A DNA stretch of 64,000 nucleotides from Tepidimonas charontis. GTDB lineage: Bacteria > Pseudomonadota > Gammaproteobacteria > Burkholderiales > Burkholderiaceae_C. Position numbers and translations under genes: made by a program. Below the pieces are notes generated by a model. That model was given only the letters and a program-made list of their open reading frames with translations, did not search any database and was not told where the DNA came from. Of the stretch, positions 50,330 through 59,639 are shown in pieces. The stretch is from NCBI RefSeq assembly GCF_007556685.1, contig NZ_VJON01000001.1, forward strand, positions 62,001 to 126,000, given 5' to 3'. How positions within the stretch are numbered: the first letter of the stretch is position 1; each line of letters starts with the position of its first letter.

Positions 50330-50405
50330 CGTCACGGCGCGCCCCTCCCGCCCCGGAATCGGTGGCACGGACGAGTTCCAACGCCTGCCGCACGACCGCG
50401 CGTTC

Positions 50406-51236
50406 TCAAGCGAAGCCTCCCCCAACCAGCGCCGACGCCATGGCCAGCCCGAGCCACCATCCCAGTTCGGCGAGCTGTTGCGTCGCGCCCAAGGTGTCCC
50501 CAGTAAAACCGCCCAGGCGCCGACGCAGCAGGTGCCACATCCAGCTCCAGCCGAGCAGCGCCCCTAGCACCCCGGCCCACCAGGGCGCCGGCGGTGTGGC
50601 CCACACCAGCACGGCCAGCGCCGCCGCACACCACAGCCCCGCCACCCCGAGCGCGGCGACCCCGATGCGATCGGCCAGCGGTTTGCTCTTCGACGTGGCG
50701 GTGTCGCCGATGTGCGGCAAAGTCGCGATCGTCAGCAGCGGCGCGGTACGCGAGGTGACGTGGGCGCCGAACAGTCCCCACGCCACCGCCAGCGGTCCGA
50801 GCGCCTGCGTCAGCCACACCAGCAGCGCCAACTTCAACGCCAGCGCCAGCAGCACCGCCAGTGTGCCGTAGCTGCCGATACGCGAATCCTTCATGATTTC
50901 CAGCGCGCGCTCGCGGCTGACGTGACCGCCGAGCGCGTCGGCGGTGTCGGCCAGGCCATCTTCATGGAAGGCGCCGGTGAGCCAGACACCGGCAGCGGTG
51001 GACAGCACCGCAGCCAGCGCGGCGCCGGCGGCGTTGGCGCCAAAGATATGGATCGCCAACGCAAAAACCGCCCCGCACCACGTTCCCACCACCCAGCCGA
51101 CGCCCGGAAAATGCGCTGCGCTGGCACGCAGCATGGCCGGCGAATAGCCCACCCAAGCGGCCAGCCGGCCACGCACCGGGATGCGCGTGAAAAACTGCAG
51201 CGCCAGCAAAAAGTGGCGCACGCCGCGCACGATCAT
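50406..51236 (-). CDS. cobS: Adenosylcobinamide-GDP ribazoletransferase CobS
   Basis: CobS is the membrane cobalamin synthase that joins adenosylcobinamide-GDP and alpha-ribazole. The 276-residue protein has several membrane helices, with the catalytic signature HEDGLADTADALGG near 87-100 and DSRIGSYGTLAVLLALALKLA near 112-132, and ends with GFTGDTLGATQQLAEL, another family motif. ATG 51236 overlaps the cobT stop by four bases. Confidence 0.96.
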   Translation of the reverse strand: MIVRGVRHFLLALQFFTRIPVRGRLAAWVGYSPAMLRASAAHFPGVGWVVGTWCGAVFALAIHIFGANAAGAALAAVLSTAAGVWLTGAFHEDGLADTADALGGHVSRERALEIMKDSRIGSYGTLAVLLALALKLALLVWLTQALGPLAVAWGLFGAHVTSRTAPLLTIATLPHIGDTATSKSKPLADRIGVAALGVAGLWCAAALAVLVWATPPAPWWAGVLGALLGWSWMWHLLRRRLGGFTGDTLGATQQLAELGWWLGLAMASALVGGGFA

Positions 51237-52285
51237 GCCGGCTGGCTCGCGCTGCGCCGCGACACCCCGGCAGCGGAAAAACTGGCCATTTCGCGCAGGA
51301 TGGCACAGGCCGACACGAGCAGCGGCCACGCCAGCGCCGCACCAGACCCTTCGCCCAGGCGCAGGCCCAGATCCAGCAGCGGCTCGGCGCGCAAGTGGGC
51401 CAGCAGCAAGGCGTGCCCGCGCTCACCGGAGCGATGGGCGAACACGCAGCGCTGCAGCACATGCGGGCGCAGCTTGACCGCCACCAACACCGCGGCGCTG
51501 GTGATGAAGCCATCCACCACGATGACGCGCCGCTCGGCGGCGGCCTGCAGTACCGCCCCCACCAGGGTGGCGATTTCGAAGCCACCGAGCGCAGCCAACG
51601 CGTCCAGCGGCTCGCTGGCATTGGCGTGGCGCTGCAGCACCTGCCGCAGCAGCGCGATTTTGCGCGCCACCCCGTCGGCGTCCAACCCGCTGCCGGCGCC
51701 GGTGCAGTCGGCGATGTCCAACCCGGTGAGCCGGCTCATCAGCAGCGATGCGGCCGAGGTATTGCCGATGCCCATCTCGCCCAGCAACAGCGCGTTGCCG
51801 GGCAAACGGCGTACCAAATCCACCCCGTTGGCCAGCGCCTGCGCGCACTGCGCAACGGTCATCGCCGGTTGCTCGCTGCTGTCGGCCGTGCCCCAGCCGA
51901 CTTTGGCGTCCACCAGGCCGGGGCGGGGCGCGAAGGTGCGGCGCACGCCGCAGTCCACCACCGTCAGCGCCAGGCCGTGCTGGCGCGCCAAGACACTGAC
52001 CGCCGCGCCACCGGCTAAGAAGTTTTCCACCATCTGCCAGGTCACGTCGCTGGGGTAGGCCGACACGCCGCGCGCCGCCAGGCCGTGGTCGGCGGCACAC
52101 ACCAGCAGCTGAGGATCGCGCAGCAGCGGCGCCTCACTGCCCAGGATCAGGCCCAGACGCTGCGCCAGCGTCTCCAGCCGACCGAGCGAGCCCAGCGGCT
52201 TGGTTTTGTCGTCCAGCAGAGCTTGCAAGCGCTCGGCCAAGGTCGGATCGTGTATGTCGGGCACGTCGGGCAAGGTATCGAACAT
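51233..52285 (-). CDS. cobT: Nicotinate-nucleotide-dimethylbenzimidazole phosphoribosyltransferase CobT
   Basis: CobT activates the lower ligand base by making alpha-ribazole phosphate from nicotinate mononucleotide. The 350-residue protein has DDKTKPLGSLGRLE near 25-38, AADHGLAARGVSAYPSDVT, LLLGEMGIGNTSAASLL near 167-183, and LRLGEGSGAALA with the catalytic Glu near residue 312. ATG 52285; the gap of 37 bases after cobQ is the widest in this part of the operon. Confidence 0.97.
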   Translation of the reverse strand: MFDTLPDVPDIHDPTLAERLQALLDDKTKPLGSLGRLETLAQRLGLILGSEAPLLRDPQLLVCAADHGLAARGVSAYPSDVTWQMVENFLAGGAAVSVLARQHGLALTVVDCGVRRTFAPRPGLVDAKVGWGTADSSEQPAMTVAQCAQALANGVDLVRRLPGNALLLGEMGIGNTSAASLLMSRLTGLDIADCTGAGSGLDADGVARKIALLRQVLQRHANASEPLDALAALGGFEIATLVGAVLQAAAERRVIVVDGFITSAAVLVAVKLRPHVLQRCVFAHRSGERGHALLLAHLRAEPLLDLGLRLGEGSGAALAWPLLVSACAILREMASFSAAGVSRRSASQPA

Positions 52286-52322
52286 GGCAGGGACTCCTCG
52301 TCGTGGGTGGGAAAAGGCTGAC

Positions 52323-53858
52323 TCAAGGGGCGCTCAGCGCATCGAGCGCGCCCGCGGTGAAGTGGGCCTCGACACAATCGGCCAGGGCATCGAACACCGC
52401 CTGCAGCGGGCGGGCACGCGCCCCGAAGAGGGCGTGCAGCACGCCCGCGTCTTCGAACAGCCCGTGCAGATACAGACCCAGCACGTTGCCGGCGGCGTTT
52501 TGCCAGGCCAGCGCGGGGATGACCTCGTGCGCGCGCTCGCCGCGCCCCCACAGCGCCGGGTGCGGCACGGTGCGGCCGTGGTGGATCTCGTACCCATGCA
52601 CGGGCAGCCCGGACAAGGCGGCCCACGGCCCATGACAGACGCCAAAGCGCGCCGTGCTGCGACGCACGGTCTTGTCCGGCGCAAACGCGGTCACCAGCGG
52701 CAGCAGCCCCAAACCGGGGGCATTGCCATCGATGCCGTGGACATCGACGAGCGCTTCACCCAGCATCTGCAGGCCGCCGCATATGCCCAGCACGGGCCGG
52801 CCGCACGCGGCGTGCTGGGCAATCGCCGCATCCAGCCCCTGCGCGCGCAGCCAGGCCAGATCGGCCGCCGTTGCCTTGGAGCCAGGCAGGATGATCCAGT
52901 CGGCGCCCACGCAGTCGGCAGGGCGACGCGCCCATACTAGGCGCAACCCCTCGACGTTTTTCAGCGGCTGAAACTCGTCCAGATTGCTCAGACGCGGGTA
53001 GGCGATGATGGCCACGGTGGTGTGCACGGCGCCAGCGGCGCCGCAGCGGTCGTCGAAGACACCGTCTTCTTCCGGCAGACCATGCTGGCGCAGCAAGGGC
53101 AAGGTGGCCAGAGTAGGCACGCCGGTGAGCGCCCGCAGTTGCTGCGGCCCCGGGGCCAGCAGCGCCGCGTCACCGCGAAAACGGTTGAGCACGAAGCCGC
53201 GCAGCAGGGCGCGCACATCGTCGGGTAACAAGGCCCACGTACCGTACAGGTGGGCAAAGGCGCCGCCGCGGTCGATATCGGTCACCAGCAGGCAGCGCGC
53301 CTGGGTGTAGCGGGCCACGCGCAGATTGACGATGTCGCTGGCCTGCAAATTGATCTCGGCAGGCGAGCCCGCGCCTTCGACGACGATGAGGTCGTACTGC
53401 ACGCGCAAGTCGTCCAGCGCCGCGGCAACGATGGGCCAGACGCGCTCGCTGCGCGCATGCCACGGCAGCGCGGCCAAGTCGGGCTGCATGCGCCCGAGCA
53501 ACACCACCTGGCTGCGCGTGTCGGCCTCGGGCTTGAGCAACAGCGGATTCATGCGCACGTCCGGGGTAGCGCCGGCGGCCAGTGCCTGGAAATATTGGGC
53601 CGAGCCGATTTCGCCCTCACCACCACTGCCGGCAGCAATGCCCACAGGGCCAGTGCCCCCCGTGTCGCCACCCGCACCCCATTCCGAACCGACGCCGCCG
53701 GGCAGGGGCACCACGCGCGCGTTGTTGCTCATGTTCTGCGCCTTGAAAGGGGCCACGCGCAGTCCTTGGCGCGCGTAGTAACGGCACAGCGCGGTGGCCA
53801 GCCAACTTTTGCCCGCGCCACTGGAGGTCCCCAGCACCATGACGCAGCGTGCGCTCAC
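52323..53858 (-). CDS. cobQ: Cobyric acid synthase CobQ
   Basis: CobQ amidates four carboxyl groups of adenosylcobyrinate a,c-diamide. The 511-residue protein has an ATP-binding BioD-like domain (VMVLGTSSGAGKS, P-loop near 10-18; VAPFKAQNMSNNARV) and a class I glutamine amidotransferase-like domain with the nucleophile Cys in VLGICGGLQMLG near 361 and GYEIHHGRT. Between NNARVV and GEIGSAQYF lies a Gly-rich stretch of about 30 residues (about 45-76) absent from typical CobQ. The start is GTG 53858, which overlaps the cobD stop as GTGA and has GGAGG upstream; the following ATG 53840 would cut into the conserved first strand. Confidence 0.95.
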   Translation of the reverse strand: MSARCVMVLGTSSGAGKSWLATALCRYYARQGLRVAPFKAQNMSNNARVVPLPGGVGSEWGAGGDTGGTGPVGIAAGSGGEGEIGSAQYFQALAAGATPDVRMNPLLLKPEADTRSQVVLLGRMQPDLAALPWHARSERVWPIVAAALDDLRVQYDLIVVEGAGSPAEINLQASDIVNLRVARYTQARCLLVTDIDRGGAFAHLYGTWALLPDDVRALLRGFVLNRFRGDAALLAPGPQQLRALTGVPTLATLPLLRQHGLPEEDGVFDDRCGAAGAVHTTVAIIAYPRLSNLDEFQPLKNVEGLRLVWARRPADCVGADWIILPGSKATAADLAWLRAQGLDAAIAQHAACGRPVLGICGGLQMLGEALVDVHGIDGNAPGLGLLPLVTAFAPDKTVRRSTARFGVCHGPWAALSGLPVHGYEIHHGRTVPHPALWGRGERAHEVIPALAWQNAAGNVLGLYLHGLFEDAGVLHALFGARARPLQAVFDALADCVEAHFTAGALDALSAP

Positions 53859-54955
53859 GCCCGGCCCTCCCCGCGCGCATGCTGGACGCAATCCATGGAG
53901 ACGCGCGCGCCACCCGCATCGAGGTGCGCCCGGGTCGCACACGCCTCGCGCGGCGCAGACGATATTGCGGCCTGCCAAGCAGCAACCAGGGCGTCGACCG
54001 CCTGCGGCGGCTGCGCACTCATGCGCCACCAGCCCGGCAGGCCAAAGGACGTGGCATCGCGCAAGCGCACACCATGGGTACGCAGGGCGGCGGCGTCCAG
54101 CGGCTGCGGCGGGCGGGCGCAGAAAAAGGGGGTCACGCTGGGCGCACAGATCCAGCCCAGTGGCTCCAATCGGGCACGCAGAGCCTCGGCCCAAGCAGCC
54201 AGGGTTTGGCGGCTGTCGGCCAGCCAGCGCTGCGTCTGCGGCTGCACCCAGGCGCGCAGCAGCGCGACGCCATGAGCTCCCACCGGCCACGATGGCGCCA
54301 GTGCCTCCATTCGGGTGACGTCCTCCTCAGCACCCTCCGGAGCGATGGCGTACGCGGCGCGCACCCCGGTCATGCCGAGGGCCTTGTTGGGAGTCCAAAT
54401 TTGCCACACTCGCCGCAGCTCGTCCTTCGTCAGCGCGTCCGCCCCATACAAGCGCAGCGGCGCGTACGCGGCATCCAGCACCACACTGCGTTCGCTGGGG
54501 GCCTGTAGCGCCGCCTCCACGACGTCGCGCTTCTGCGGTTGCCCTTGTGGGCTACCCGGGTCACACAACCAAACCAGGTCGGCGTGCGCCGGTTGCTTGA
54601 CTTCGCACAGGCCCCAGGCGCGAGCGGCATGACGGTAGTCGCCATACCCGTGCCGGGGCAGGTGCACATGCCGCGCCCCCCGCAGGCGAAAAGCGGCCGT
54701 CAGGCGCTGAATGCCCTCGCTGGCGCTGCCCAGCACCAGCACACGCTCAGGGATCACGCCGTGCCAGTCGGCCAGCGCACGGCGCAGCTCGGTGTAACTG
54801 GGGTCGGGATAGCGCGTGGCGTCGGCCTGTTGCACGGCCTGCCACGCGGTGGGGCACGGCCCACAGGCGTTGGCGTTGGTGGAGAAATCCCACGGCACGG
54901 CACCATGGACGTCGGGGCCGCCGTGTATGCGCACCCACGCTTCGCGCCCTCTCAC
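53855..54955 (-). CDS. cobD: Threonine-phosphate decarboxylase CobD
   Basis: This PLP enzyme makes aminopropanol phosphate from threonine phosphate, the linker of the nucleotide loop (called CobC in Pseudomonas denitrificans). The 366-residue protein has FSTNANACGP near 28-37, PDPSYTELRRALADWHGV, LGSASEGIQRL, and TPNKALGMTGVRAAY with the Schiff-base Lys191. Start GTG 54955, with AGGAGG upstream, overlaps the cbiB stop as GTGA. Its C-terminus carries about 20 additional residues. Confidence 0.9.
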   Translation of the reverse strand: MRGREAWVRIHGGPDVHGAVPWDFSTNANACGPCPTAWQAVQQADATRYPDPSYTELRRALADWHGVIPERVLVLGSASEGIQRLTAAFRLRGARHVHLPRHGYGDYRHAARAWGLCEVKQPAHADLVWLCDPGSPQGQPQKRDVVEAALQAPSERSVVLDAAYAPLRLYGADALTKDELRRVWQIWTPNKALGMTGVRAAYAIAPEGAEEDVTRMEALAPSWPVGAHGVALLRAWVQPQTQRWLADSRQTLAAWAEALRARLEPLGWICAPSVTPFFCARPPQPLDAAALRTHGVRLRDATSFGLPGWWRMSAQPPQAVDALVAAWQAAISSAPREACATRAHLDAGGARVSMDCVQHARGEGRA

Positions 54956-56049
54956 GCCTGCCCTCCTGAGATTGCCGACGTTGGGCCAGCCACCAGCACC
55001 ACGGCGGCTGCCGCTGCGGCAAGGACAGCGACCACCGCCGCGCAGCGCCGGATCGCCAGTGGCGTATCGGCCGGCAGTGGGGGCCGGCCACTGGGGTTGA
55101 GCGCGTACACCCCGCGCTTGCGCAGGCACACCCCTAGGGTCAGCGCCAAAGCTGCCATGGGCCAGCCCCCGTTGGGCGAGGGGGTTCGCGCCGACTCTGT
55201 ACACAGGCGTGACCAGCGCATGCCCCACCACCACGCCGGAGCCAGCAGTAGCGCGGTCAAGCGTGCCGGCAGCCACGACAGCACATCATCCGCCCGCGCG
55301 GCCCAGCGGCCCGCCCACGTCCAGTCGCGACCATGGCGCGCGCCCAGGTAGCCCCACATGGCATCGGCCGTGTTGGCAAAACGGTACAGCGCGGCTCCGG
55401 GCAGGCCCAGCACCGCGAACCACAGCAACGGTGCCACGACCGAGTCGTTGAGATTTTCGGCCAGGGTCGATAGCGCTGCCTCGCGCACCGCCCCCTCGTC
55501 CAGCGAATCGACATCGCGGCTGACCAGCCGCGCCACCTGCGCGCGTCCTGCATCCAGCGACTGTGCAAGGGCAGCCTCCACCGCCGTGACCTCGTCGCGC
55601 AGCAGACGCCAAGCGAACAGTGGCTTGAGCCACAGCCCCAGCCACGCCGCCTGCACCCATGCCGGCCAGTCGCGCGCCAGGGCCTGCAGCGCGCCTGCCA
55701 TGGCCACCACCACAATCGCTCCCATCAACCACGCCAGAACGCCGCGCAGCAAGGGGCCAAGAGATGATCTCCCCGTGGTCGCTTGCATGGTTGCCAGCGC
55801 GCGTGCCGCTGCTGATCTGTCCTCCGCGACTGCGGGGGGCGCTGCCCAGCGCCCCGCAGCGGCCAAAAAACGGCCCATACCAACCACGGGGTGCAGCCAG
55901 GCGGGAGGCTCGCCGCAGCAGCGGTCGATGGCCAACGCAATCAGCACGGCCCCGCCGATCACTGCGGGCGACAACGCTGCCCAAACTGCCATGGTCGCCG
56001 GGTCGGATATTCCGGCCTCCGCGGGTACGGACGCCAGCCACTGGCTCAC
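54952..56049 (-). CDS. cbiB: Adenosylcobinamide-phosphate synthase CbiB
   Basis: CbiB is the membrane enzyme that attaches aminopropanol (or its phosphate) to adenosylcobyric acid. The 365-residue protein contains [25 protein letters not shown] near 37-61, the conserved [34 protein letters not shown] near 178-211, and [45 protein letters not shown]. Start GTG 56049 overlaps the bioB stop as GTGA; ATG within the next 20 codons (MAVWAALSP) is an alternative. Several membrane helices are evident. Its N-terminal extension of about 35 residues is weakly conserved. Confidence 0.95.
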   Translation of the reverse strand: MSQWLASVPAEAGISDPATMAVWAALSPAVIGGAVLIALAIDRCCGEPPAWLHPVVGMGRFLAAAGRWAAPPAVAEDRSAAARALATMQATTGRSSLGPLLRGVLAWLMGAIVVVAMAGALQALARDWPAWVQAAWLGLWLKPLFAWRLLRDEVTAVEAALAQSLDAGRAQVARLVSRDVDSLDEGAVREAALSTLAENLNDSVVAPLLWFAVLGLPGAALYRFANTADAMWGYLGARHGRDWTWAGRWAARADDVLSWLPARLTALLLAPAWWWGMRWSRLCTESARTPSPNGGWPMAALALTLGVCLRKRGVYALNPSGRPPLPADTPLAIRRCAAVVAVLAAAAAAVVLVAGPTSAISGGQA

Positions 56050-57104
56050 GCTGCCCCCATGGAAGTGTGCATACCCAACCGCGCCAGCAGTGCCTGGTCG
56101 GCCTGCACGTCGGCGTTACCGGTCACCAGCAACTTATCGCCGTAGAAGATGGAGTTGGCACCTGCCAAAAAGCACAGCACCTGGGTCGATTCGTCCATTT
56201 GGCGCCGGCCGGCCGACAGACGCACCTTGGCGCGTGGCATGGTGATCCGCGCCGCCGCCACGGTGCGCACAAACTCCAGTGGGTCGAGGTCTGGCTGGTC
56301 GGCCAGCGGCGTGCCGGGCACCTTCACCAGGTGGTTGATGGGCACCGACTCCGGGTAGGGGGCGAGGTTAGCCAGCTGCGCAATCAGCCCGGCGCGGCCG
56401 GTGCGTGTTTCGCCCATCCCCACGATGCCGCCGCAACAGACGTGAATGCCGGCGTCGCGCACGTGCTGCAGCGTTTGCAGCCGGTCTTGGTAATCGCGCG
56501 TGGTGATGATGTTTCCGTACATCTCGGGTGCGGTGTCCAGGTTGTGGTTGTAGTAGTCCAACCCCGCCTCTTTGAGACGTTGCGCCTGCTCACGGCTGAG
56601 CATGCCCAGGGTGCAGCAGGCTTGCAGCCCCTCGTCCTTGACCACGCGCACCAACGCTTCGACCTTTTCGAGATCGCGGTCGTTGGGCGCGCGCCACGCT
56701 GCCCCCATGCAAAAACGCGTTGCCCCGGCCGCCTTGGCGGCCCGTACGGCTTCGAGCACCTCTTGCGGCGACATCACCTTGGTAGCCTTGACGCCCGTGT
56801 CGTAGTGCGCCGATTGCGGGCAATAGCCGCAGTCCTCGGGGCAGCCACCGGTTTTGATCGACAGCAACGTCGCCAGCTCCATGTGCGTGGGGTCGTGGTG
56901 CTGCCGGTGCACTGTCTGGGCACGGTACAACAGCTCGGGCAGAGGCAGATTCAGCAACGCAAGCACGTCTTCGACGTGCCAGCGCTGGGGCCTATCAGCT
57001 GCGGTGGCGGTGTCCGTCTCTGTCGCCTCTGACATCTCAGCCACGGTCGGTCGAAGCGTTTGCCGACAAAACACCGTTACTGGTTTTTCAATCGTTTCAG
57101 ACAT
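56046..57104 (-). CDS. bioB: Biotin synthase BioB
   Basis: BioB is the radical-SAM enzyme that inserts sulfur into dethiobiotin. The 352-residue protein has the cluster motif CPEDCGYC (Cys88, Cys92, Cys95), [25 protein letters not shown], and the 2Fe-2S ligands including the Arg in the AGRRQ-like [12 protein letters not shown] near 290. The first 40 residues are not conserved; ATG 57104 follows a good GGAG. It is embedded in the cobalamin operon, overlapping cbiB by four bases and 58 bases after cobO. No other biotin gene is in the window. Confidence 0.95.
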   Translation of the reverse strand: MSETIEKPVTVFCRQTLRPTVAEMSEATETDTATAADRPQRWHVEDVLALLNLPLPELLYRAQTVHRQHHDPTHMELATLLSIKTGGCPEDCGYCPQSAHYDTGVKATKVMSPQEVLEAVRAAKAAGATRFCMGAAWRAPNDRDLEKVEALVRVVKDEGLQACCTLGMLSREQAQRLKEAGLDYYNHNLDTAPEMYGNIITTRDYQDRLQTLQHVRDAGIHVCCGGIVGMGETRTGRAGLIAQLANLAPYPESVPINHLVKVPGTPLADQPDLDPLEFVRTVAAARITMPRAKVRLSAGRRQMDESTQVLCFLAGANSIFYGDKLLVTGNADVQADQALLARLGMHTSMGAA

Positions 57105-57162
57105 ATGGGCAATCTCCTTCTCGGCAACAACCTTGCCTGCGTTCCGCATCCTCGGCGCACGG

Positions 57163-57744
57163 TCAATCTTCAATCCCGCGCTGTGCCGGGATACCGGCCT
57201 GGAAAGCGTGCTTGATCAGTTTCATCTCGGTCACGGTATCGGCCACCTCGATCAGCTCGGACGGGCAACGCCGCCCCGTCAGGCAAACGTGCACATCGCG
57301 AGGGCGCTTGCACAAGGTATGCAGTACCTCATCGAGCGACAACCAGCCGTATATCAGCGGGTAGGTAATCTCGTCCAGAACGACCAAAAAATGGTTTCCG
57401 TCGAGAATGGCCGCCTTGGCGCGCAGCCAGCCATCCCGGGCCAGTTGAGCGGATCGCTCCAGATCGCGGCTTTTCCAACTAAAGCCATCGCCCAGCCCCT
57501 CGATCGGCAAGCCAATTTGTTCGAACATGCGATGCTCTCCAAAGCGGGCTGTGGGCACCTTCATGAACTGGAAAATGCGCACCTTCCGCCCGTGCACATG
57601 GGCGCGGCCCAGCGCCCGCAACGCCAACCCGAAGGCCGCCGTGCTCTTGCCCTTGCCGTCGCCAGTATGAACGATGAGCAAACCTCGGCGTTCGCCTTCG
57701 GGCTTGTCGTAACGTTTTTCGGTAGGTGGAGACTCGAGCTGCAT
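57163..57744 (-). CDS. cobO: Cob(I)yrinic acid a,c-diamide adenosyltransferase CobO
   Basis: CobO (BtuR/CobA type) transfers the adenosyl group of ATP to the cobalt of corrinoids. The 193-residue protein has the P-loop GDGKGKST at 28-35 in [50 protein letters not shown], and [12 protein letters not shown], all family sequences. ATG 57744 has GGAAAGG upstream; ATG 57762, directly after the btuD stop (TGAATG), is the alternative and adds six residues. The upstream base pairs are shared with the btuD end, implying coupling. Confidence 0.95.
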   Translation of the reverse strand: MQLESPPTEKRYDKPEGERRGLLIVHTGDGKGKSTAAFGLALRALGRAHVHGRKVRIFQFMKVPTARFGEHRMFEQIGLPIEGLGDGFSWKSRDLERSAQLARDGWLRAKAAILDGNHFLVVLDEITYPLIYGWLSLDEVLHTLCKRPRDVHVCLTGRRCPSELIEVADTVTEMKLIKHAFQAGIPAQRGIED

Positions 57745-57762
57745 AAGGCAAAGCCTTTCCAT

Positions 57763-58605
57763 TCACTGCAGCAGCGCCACCCAGCGGCCATCGACGGCCT
57801 GGATGCGCAGTCGGTGGTCGAAGACGGCCGACAACGCCTCGTGCGCCCGAGCATCGTCCACCGGCCCAGCGTACGCCACTGCACCCTCGCGCATCACCAC
57901 CAGATCGTTGGCCATCAGGGCCAGAGAGACCTCATGCAGCACGCTGACGACGGTGCGTCCTTCGGTCACCAACGCCCGCACCAACGCCAACCAATCGGCC
58001 TGATGAGGCGGGTCCAGATGAGACAGCGGCTCGTCCATCAACAGCACCGGTGCCTGCACTGCCAGCAACCGTGCCAACAGCACGCGTTGCCGCTCGCCAC
58101 CGGACAGCGTGCCGAACGCGCGCTCGCGCCAGTCCCACGCGTGGGTTTGACGCAACGCCGCCTCCACCGCAGCGTGATCAGCCGGGCTGGGGGCTGCCAA
58201 CCACCCCTGGTGCGGCAGACGGCCCAGCATAACCACATCCCACACCCGTAAATCGTCAGCGCCTGCGTCGGCCACGCCACCCTGGGCCAGCCAGGCCAGC
58301 GAGCGCGCACGCTCACGCCAAGACCATTGCTCCAATGGCCGCCCCAGCAAAACGATCTCCCCGTGAGCCGGCGCCAGCCCTGCCAAGGCCCGCAGCAGGG
58401 TGGATTTGCCGGCACCGTTCGGGCCCACGATGGCGGTCCAGCGCCCGGCGGCAATGGCCACATCCAGCCCCGACACGGCCACCCGCCGGGCGTGAGGCGG
58501 CCCCACCGTGACAGTTAGCCCGCGCGCTTGCAGTGCCACCGGCCCCGCCGCAGCGCGGCCAACCGCGGGCGCAGCGGTTGCAGGCTGACGGGTCTGGGTA
58601 CTCAT
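57763..58605 (-). CDS. btuD: Cobalamin ABC transporter ATP-binding protein (BtuD-like)
   Basis: A 280-residue ATPase of the FecE/BtuD group: Walker A GPNGAGKST at 61-69, Q-loop in AWLAQGG, signature LSGGERQRVLLARLLA near 167-182, Walker B VLLMDEPLSHLD, and switch His in VVSVLHEVSLAL. The N-terminus has an Ala-rich extension of about 25 residues. ATG 58605 overlaps the btuC stop by four bases. Substrate assignment as cobalamin comes from the operon, not from the ATPase itself. Confidence 0.9.
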   Translation of the reverse strand: MSTQTRQPATAAPAVGRAAAGPVALQARGLTVTVGPPHARRVAVSGLDVAIAAGRWTAIVGPNGAGKSTLLRALAGLAPAHGEIVLLGRPLEQWSWRERARSLAWLAQGGVADAGADDLRVWDVVMLGRLPHQGWLAAPSPADHAAVEAALRQTHAWDWRERAFGTLSGGERQRVLLARLLAVQAPVLLMDEPLSHLDPPHQADWLALVRALVTEGRTVVSVLHEVSLALMANDLVVMREGAVAYAGPVDDARAHEALSAVFDHRLRIQAVDGRWVALLQ

Positions 58606-59639
58606 GCCGCTCGCCGGTACATCAACCACAGCAAGTACCCTCCGCCCAGCACGGCGGTCAGCACACCCACCGGAATCTCCTGCGGGGCCAACAAACCACG
58701 CGCGAGCAAATCGGCCGCCAGTAGCAACACGCCGCCCATCAGGCTGGACAGCGCGAGCAGCCGCGCATAGGTGGCTTTGATGAGCGCGCGCACCATGTGC
58801 GGCGCGGCTAAACCCACGAACGCGATCAGCCCGGTCTGCGCCACCGCCGTGCCGGTGGCCAGCGCCAGCACCGCCACCAATGCGGCGCGTAACGCGGCCA
58901 GCGGCACCCCCAGGCTCTGCGCCGTGGCCTCGCCCAGCGTCAGCGCATCCAGCCCCCTGGCCAGCGCGGCCGCCGCCAGCAGGCAGACCACACCGGTCGT
59001 CATCATGATGCCCCAGGCCGACCACCCCACGTAGCCGGTAGAGCCGAGCAGGAAGGCCTGCATGGCCTGCAACACCTCCGGCACCAGCAGGGTGACCAGC
59101 GAGGTCAACGCCCCCAGCACCATGCCCACCACCACCCCGGCCAGCAGCAGCCGGTAGGTGTGCTGCACGCCACGCGCCAGGGTCAGCGTCAGCAGGACAG
59201 CGCCCACCGCGCCCACGAAGGCCGCGCCGGTCAGCCCCAGGCGCACCACCCACACCGTGGCAAACGGCGACACCCCTAACCCCACCAAAGCCAGCGCCAC
59301 CGCCAGCGACGCGCCCGATGCGCTGCCCAGCAAAAACGGATCGGCCAGCGGGTTGCGGAACAGCCCCTGCGCCACCGCCCCCGCCAGCCCCAGCAAAGCG
59401 CCGGCCGCCCACGCCCCAAGCGTGCGCGGTGCGCGAATGTCCCATACGATGTGCGTCGCCACCGGATCGGCCAGCAGCGCCCATACCGGCTCCACGCCGG
59501 TGCTGCCCACCCCCAAGCCCAGCAGGGCCAGCACCGCCGCCACACCCACCAAGACCACGGCCAGCCCCCATCCCAGCCGATGCGCGGCCAGGGCCGCCGG
59601 GGCCTGCGACGACAGGGAACATGAGCCGGGCGCACTCAT
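58602..59639 (-). CDS. btuC: Cobalamin ABC transporter permease (BtuC-like)
   Basis: A 345-residue permease of the FecCD/BtuC family with about ten membrane helices. It has RAPRTLGAWAAGALLGLAGAVAQGLFRNPLADPFLLGSASGASL near 64-107, the family hallmark, GLDALTLGEATAQSLGV near 223, and GLIAFVGLAAPHMVRAL near 265. Start ATG 59639 overlaps the btuF stop (ATGA); the open frame upstream would read the btuF sequence in another frame and was rejected. Confidence 0.93.
   Translation of the reverse strand: MSAPGSCSLSSQAPAALAAHRLGWGLAVVLVGVAAVLALLGLGVGSTGVEPVWALLADPVATHIVWDIRAPRTLGAWAAGALLGLAGAVAQGLFRNPLADPFLLGSASGASLAVALALVGLGVSPFATVWVVRLGLTGAAFVGAVGAVLLTLTLARGVQHTYRLLLAGVVVGMVLGALTSLVTLLVPEVLQAMQAFLLGSTGYVGWSAWGIMMTTGVVCLLAAAALARGLDALTLGEATAQSLGVPLAALRAALVAVLALATGTAVAQTGLIAFVGLAAPHMVRALIKATYARLLALSSLMGGVLLLAADLLARGLLAPQEIPVGVLTAVLGGGYLLWLMYRRAA

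Noticed and set aside
57105-57162. A cobalamin riboswitch or BirA operator in front of bioB
   Set aside because: Fifty-eight bases are too short for a cobalamin riboswitch, and I see no B12-box-like core or a clear palindromic BirA site. The riboswitch, if any, should be upstream of btuB outside the window.
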